From Lachnospiraceae bacterium UBA3386 (GTDB lineage Bacteria; Bacillota; Clostridia; Lachnospirales; Lachnospiraceae): a stretch of DNA of 9,744 nt. Numbering within the stretch: position 1 is the first letter of the stretch; the number at the start of each line of letters is the position of its first letter. Shown one piece after another: positions 7,601-9,744 of this stretch. The translations under genes and the position numbers were made by a program. The stretch is from contig DEPS01000035.1 in the NCBI GenBank assembly GCA_002358875.1, positions 5,725 through 15,468 on the forward strand. Reading direction: 5' to 3'. The notes under the pieces were generated by a model, which was given only the letters and a program-made list of their open reading frames with translations, had not been told where the DNA came from and did not search any database.

Positions 7601-9744
7601 TTTCTATCTGCGTGGATGCTTCGATCGTACTCCTGGCGGCGATGCCCGTGGCGTAGACACGGGGCATATTCTGTCCCCGCTCCAGATATCCTGCCTTTTC
7701 CAGGGCCTGAAGAGCGGTCCTCACCCGGGTCTCGACATCAGATCCGGAATCCGTCCAGCCCGCCTGCCGGGCAATCTCAAGAGGGGAGCAGCATATAGAT
7801 GCCCTCTGCCTGGTCATTTCCTTGACGGCCCTCCAGACCTGCTGGATCTCACTTATGCTGAGCTTGGTCTGGTTAAGAAAGATGAAATGTTTGTCCAGAT
7901 CATTGTCATTATACAGTATGTAGCAGTCCGCCTGGATGGAAGGGTCCCGCCCGGCGCGGCCGGCCTCCTGGACATAGTCCTCCAGAGAGCTGGAAATATC
8001 ATAATGGACGACCAGGCCGACATCTTTTTTATCCACGCCCATACCGAAGGCGGAGGTGGCGACGATGACTCTGCATTCGTTCCGCATGAATGCGTCCTGG
8101 TTGAGGATTTTTTCACTGGATTCCATCCGTCCGTTGAAGGGCCTGGAAGGAAAGCCGTCGCGGGTAAGCCGTTCAGCCAGAGTCCAGGTCCTGCGTGTGC
8201 GGGAGACATAGACGATCGCGGGGCAGTCCTTCTGTGAGAGAAGATTCCGGAGAGCCTTGTACTTTTCCGTCTCGTCTTCACAGTGGAGGACGGCGTAGCG
8301 CAGATTTTCCCTTTCCGCGGAGGTGGCGAACTGCTCCAGCTCCAGCCCTGGTTTTTTCCTGAAATAATCACAGATATCCGAGATCACCTTTTGCTTGGCA
8401 GTCGCTGTAAAGCAGGACACGGGAATGATATCTTTCGAGCCCCGCTTTTCCTGAAGCTTTTTGATAAAATCTCCGATATAAAGGTAATCGACCCTGAAAT
8501 CCTGGCCCCAAGCGGAGAAGCAGTGGGCTTCATCGATAATGAACCTGGCGACTCTTCTGGACAGCAGAAGATTCTCAATCGTGCGGGAGCGCAGCTGTTC
8601 GGGGGATATGTAAAGGAGATGGGCGCTTCCGTCAGAGACCCGCCTTAAGGAGTCTGCCCGTTCGATGGGATCGAGCATGCCGTTTACAGTCACCGCCGAA
8701 GTGATCCCCCGCAGGTTCAGATTATCTACCTGGTCCTTCATCAGAGACTGCAGGGGAGAGATGACCACACTCAGCCCCCTGTCGGCCCGGCCTGCCATGA
8801 GAGCGGGAAGCTGGAAGGTCAGGGATTTACCGCCTCCCGTAGGGAAAATAGCCAGAAGAGACCTGCCTTCAACAGCCGCCTGTACCGCTCTCTCCTGGAG
8901 CGGTTCTCCCCCATAGAGGCGGAAGCTGTCATAGTGGAAAATTTTCTTCAGGGCGGCCCTCACGTCCAGGTTTTCCCTGCAGTATTCGCAGCCTCCGCAG
9001 GAGGTGCTTCGCAGAACGTGGAATACGTTGGCGATCTTTGGAAATTGACGCAGAACCCATGGCGGAGTGACGGAAGCTTCGTCATCGTCCCAGATCAGGG
9101 ACAGAGCATAAGCCAGTTCCACAGGAAACTCTTTTTCCAGACCATCAAAATCTGCGTTAGAGCAGAGCTTTCCTGAAAAATGTCTTCTGATGAGAGTTTT
9201 AACGGTGTAAGACCTGATGTAGGGGGACTTTGTCTTAGGTTTTGAAAACAGCCCCTGAACTTCCAGAAAATCAAAAAAGCCTCGAAATTCCTCCTCCCCG
9301 GAGAGAAGCAGGGCGTAGAGGATCTTCAGAAAGGCAGGGAGGGACAGGAATTCATTGATCTCATCGTGAAAAAGCTTTTGCGCCTTTTTACAGTCGTTGA
9401 CGGGATTGCTGTTCTGCTCCACCATGAGCTTGTCGTCCTTTAAAAGCGCATGATAGGGACGCCTTGGAAAAAGAAGGGGCGACAGATAAAGTGTATCGAC
9501 CGCCGCTCCGGCCAGGCGGATCCCCTGTTTGGCCAGAGCCTGATTCAGATAGAACAGATCATGATGGATAATATTGTGGCCGCAGAGGAAGCCTGCGTCC
9601 CGGACGAAGGCCGCAAAGTCCTTCAGCGAGGGAGAATGAAAAGAGGACGAATTAAGAGAGAAAGAAGAAAAAGCGGACGGAGAGTCAGAAGACGATTGGG
9701 AAGAAGACGGGCCGGAAGCACCCGGCTGGGGCTGGTCAGATAAA
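4647..9744 (-). CDS. DEDD exonuclease - RecQ - UvrD/Rep (SF1) multi-domain helicase, 5' partial
   Basis: The frame runs open from the right window edge to the TGA at 4647-4649, so the true start is off-window; the Met at 9425 is internal. Residue numbers count from that Met. Exonuclease-like module: GHNIIHHDLFYL (about 9581-9546, Exo II-like) and PVNDCKKAQKLF (Exo III-like, Asp11). Then CxxCxxC (143-149). RecQ core: PTGGGKS (195-201), DEAHCFSAWGQDFR (298-311), SAFGMGVD (458-465), QEAGRAGRD (486-494). SF1 core: AAGPGSGKT (976-984), DEAQD (1084-1088), GDDDQNIFAFRGS (1113-1125), NYRS, STIHRAKGREFD (1336-1347), YVGMTRAK (1392-1399). All Walker and arginine motifs look intact. Expected activity: ATP-driven 3'-5' DNA unwinding by two motors, coupled to exonuclease if Exo I is present upstream. 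Odd: an internal duplication near 5257-5356 and a C-terminus after about residue 1558 that is repeat-derived. Role (repair, recombination or phage defence) is unknown. Confidence 0.92.
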   Translation of the reverse strand, partial: LSDQPQPGASGPSSSQSSSDSPSAFSSFSLNSSSFHSPSLKDFAAFVRDAGFLCGHNIIHHDLFYLNQALAKQGIRLAGAAVDTLYLSPLLFPRRPYHALLKDDKLMVEQNSNPVNDCKKAQKLFHDEINEFLSLPAFLKILYALLLSGEEEFRGFFDFLEVQGLFSKPKTKSPYIRSYTVKTLIRRHFSGKLCSNADFDGLEKEFPVELAYALSLIWDDDEASVTPPWVLRQFPKIANVFHVLRSTSCGGCEYCRENLDVRAALKKIFHYDSFRLYGGEPLQERAVQAAVEGRSLLAIFPTGGGKSLTFQLPALMAGRADRGLSVVISPLQSLMKDQVDNLNLRGITSAVTVNGMLDPIERADSLRRVSDGSAHLLYISPEQLRSRTIENLLLSRRVARFIIDEAHCFSAWGQDFRVDYLYIGDFIKKLQEKRGSKDIIPVSCFTATAKQKVISDICDYFRKKPGLELEQFATSAERENLRYAVLHCEDETEKYKALRNLLSQKDCPAIVYVSRTRRTWTLAERLTRDGFPSRPFNGRMESSEKILNQDAFMRNECRVIVATSAFGMGVDKKDVGLVVHYDISSSLEDYVQEAGRAGRDPSIQADCYILYNDNDLDKHFIFLNQTKLSISEIQQVWRAVKEMTRQRASICCSPLEIARQAGWTDSGSDVETRVRTALQALEKAGYLERGQNMPRVYATGIAARSTIEASTQIESSKLFKDEEKEAARRIISSLMGKSRRAEAQNDEAESRVDYLADTLGLTKEQVIRTVNLMRQAGILDDSQDMEAFLQATDTANKSRQILDRYARLERFLFDHITENGCEINLKELNEEARERRLRGAGLMAFRTLLYFLTIKNYIQKEENSKPDLIRIYPAENLDSLISRLEQRHAICSFLVDELYRRASETTADENGRKLVDFSLVGLFRAFKKAPRLDIFPCEPLISDVADALLYLSKIGALKIEGGFLVLYNGMKIRRLVMENRIRYKVEDYHFLDEFYRQKIRMIHIVGEYCNLMVKDYSAALQYVSDYFRMDHRAFIDKYFKGEREKEIDRNITAGKYSQLFDGLSEVQGQIIEDKDSRYIVVAAGPGSGKTRVLVHKLASLLLLEDVKHDQLLMLTFSRAAATEFKKRLLNLVGNAANFVDIKTFHSYAFDLLGRIGNLEGADSIVGEAAEKIRKGEVEPGKLTKSVLVIDEAQDMSEEDFALVRALMTANEGMRIIAVGDDDQNIFAFRGSDSRYLRTLIDEYGAKKYEMTDNYRSCAAIVELSNAFVQGIQGRMKSAPGISVPDEAGKVVITHYRGGSLVSGLVQDVADHHRMEKACVLTQTNEEALKVFALLEKKGIRARLIESLGGDFRLKDLREISFFLTEIDRNCESAVIPEDAWENAKKRMSAYFAKSYCLTHCENMIRDFETVHPERYKTDLDQFLTESRYEDFYDDDQETLYVSTIHRAKGREFDAVYMLLQDGRNASDEKLRTLARDSEKGEARAFAGNASDEKLRTLYVGMTRAKTFLSIHCSTALFNKYSLPGIRHIDAPGTFTEPGELLLHLTHRDIFLDYFKARQDVIRTLCSGMRLDFDSSLQNNRGGFPKNGHNGFQNEWRKGLLYIPKKTGLVPVVCLSKSFREKLDKLALRGYVPDKAWIRFILIWRGKNDTEDSFIILPGIRLRKNVEQKRGTDYDGTGDGSSVQNRPLFHTACTQKRGS
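4652..4742 (-). repeat. 10-bp direct repeat flanking palindrome copy 2, each followed by an ATG
   Basis: On the minus strand AAACGAGGTA occurs at 4742-4733 and at 4661-4652. In both places six bases follow and then an ATG (at 4726 and 4645). The two copies bracket palindrome copy 2. They could be a target-site duplication or part of the repeat unit; each also acts as a plausible RBS for the ATG after it. Confidence 0.7.
4677..4719. repeat. REP-like palindrome copy 2: 14-bp perfect inverted repeat
   Basis: Arms AACAGGGGACGGTT (4681-4694) and AACCGTCCCCTGTT (4706-4719) are exact reverse complements around an 11-nt loop. The left flank GTGAAACAGGGGACGGTT (4677-4694) is identical to 4295-4312 of copy 1. 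The right half (4697-4719) matches 4329-4351 with one mismatch. It is thus a shorter version of the same element, missing part of the inner left arm. It lies inside the 3' end of the helicase reading frame. Confidence 0.9.
5257..5356 (-). repeat. In-frame 72-bp duplication inside the SF1 helicase module
   Basis: A 28-bp stretch at 5257-5284 is repeated exactly at 5329-5356, an offset of 72 bp or 24 codons. The protein reads NASDEKLRTL twice, separated by ARDSEKGEARAFAG, just before the motif VI segment YVGMTRAK. In UvrD/Rep proteins one DE-x-x-R-x-L-YV segment is expected here, so one copy and the 14-residue spacer are extra. Confidence 0.9.
9621..9743 (-). repeat. Ser-rich low-complexity tract in the exonuclease module
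   Basis: On the minus strand 41 codons contain 18 Ser, mostly TCT/TCC/TCG, with runs of three. They end just before the helix-like DFAAFVRDAGFLCGHN leading into the Exo II-like motif. In DEDD exonucleases this is the interval between Exo I and Exo II, so a disordered insertion is likely; its left limit is off-window. The plus strand is correspondingly purine-rich. Confidence 0.75.

Noticed and set aside
9450..9743. Plus-strand Arg/Lys-rich ORF at the right edge
   Set aside because: Complement of the Ser-rich tract and Exo II region of the minus-strand protein; the composition follows from the purine bias.

Overview
The window looks like part of a Firmicutes chromosome, most likely a Clostridia/Lachnospiraceae-type anaerobe. 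This rests on the radical-SAM/DUF2344 fusion protein, the AAA-like/PD-(D/E)XK ATPase, strong AGGAG ribosome binding sites, and an exonuclease-RecQ-UvrD fusion of a kind I associate with gut and rumen clostridia. The base composition is moderately GC-rich in the outer genes and visibly lower in the AAA ATPase gene. No rRNA, tRNA or CRISPR array was recognised.

Layout. Bases 1-2499 (+) hold the 3' part of a radical SAM protein joined to a DUF2344 domain; its reading frame is open to the left window edge. A 154-base gap carries a good sigma-A-type promoter and RBS for a self-contained AAA-like ATPase with a C-terminal PD-(D/E)XK nuclease domain (2654-4249, +). A convergent junction follows (4250-4354), with a short tandem repeat running into a perfect 27-bp inverted repeat. 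From the right, on the minus strand, comes a very large multi-domain protein (4647 to beyond 9744): a DEDD-type 3'-5' exonuclease-like module, a CxxCxxC cysteine motif, a full RecQ helicase core and a full UvrD/Rep-type SF1 helicase core in one chain. A 96-codon ORF (4355-4645, -) lies just downstream of it and resembles the tail of an Rpn/PD-(D/E)XK transposase-family protein. Two related palindromic repeats flank this small ORF.

How the parts relate. The radical SAM gene is a housekeeping-type gene, usually near rng/rplU in Clostridia; here an ATPase-nuclease gene with its own promoter follows it. The two-helicase plus exonuclease protein carries all the catalytic motifs needed to unwind and degrade or remodel DNA, but its biological role cannot be read from the sequence. 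It converges on a nuclease-ATPase gene, with REP-like repeats and a nuclease-family remnant between them, so the centre of the window looks like an accessory or rearranged zone. A recurring theme is in-frame low-complexity or repeat expansion in conserved enzymes: two hexapeptide arrays and one 14-residue repeat in the radical SAM protein, a Ser-rich tract in the exonuclease module, a 72-bp tandem duplication in the SF1 helicase, and a helicase C-terminus that runs into a palindromic repeat.
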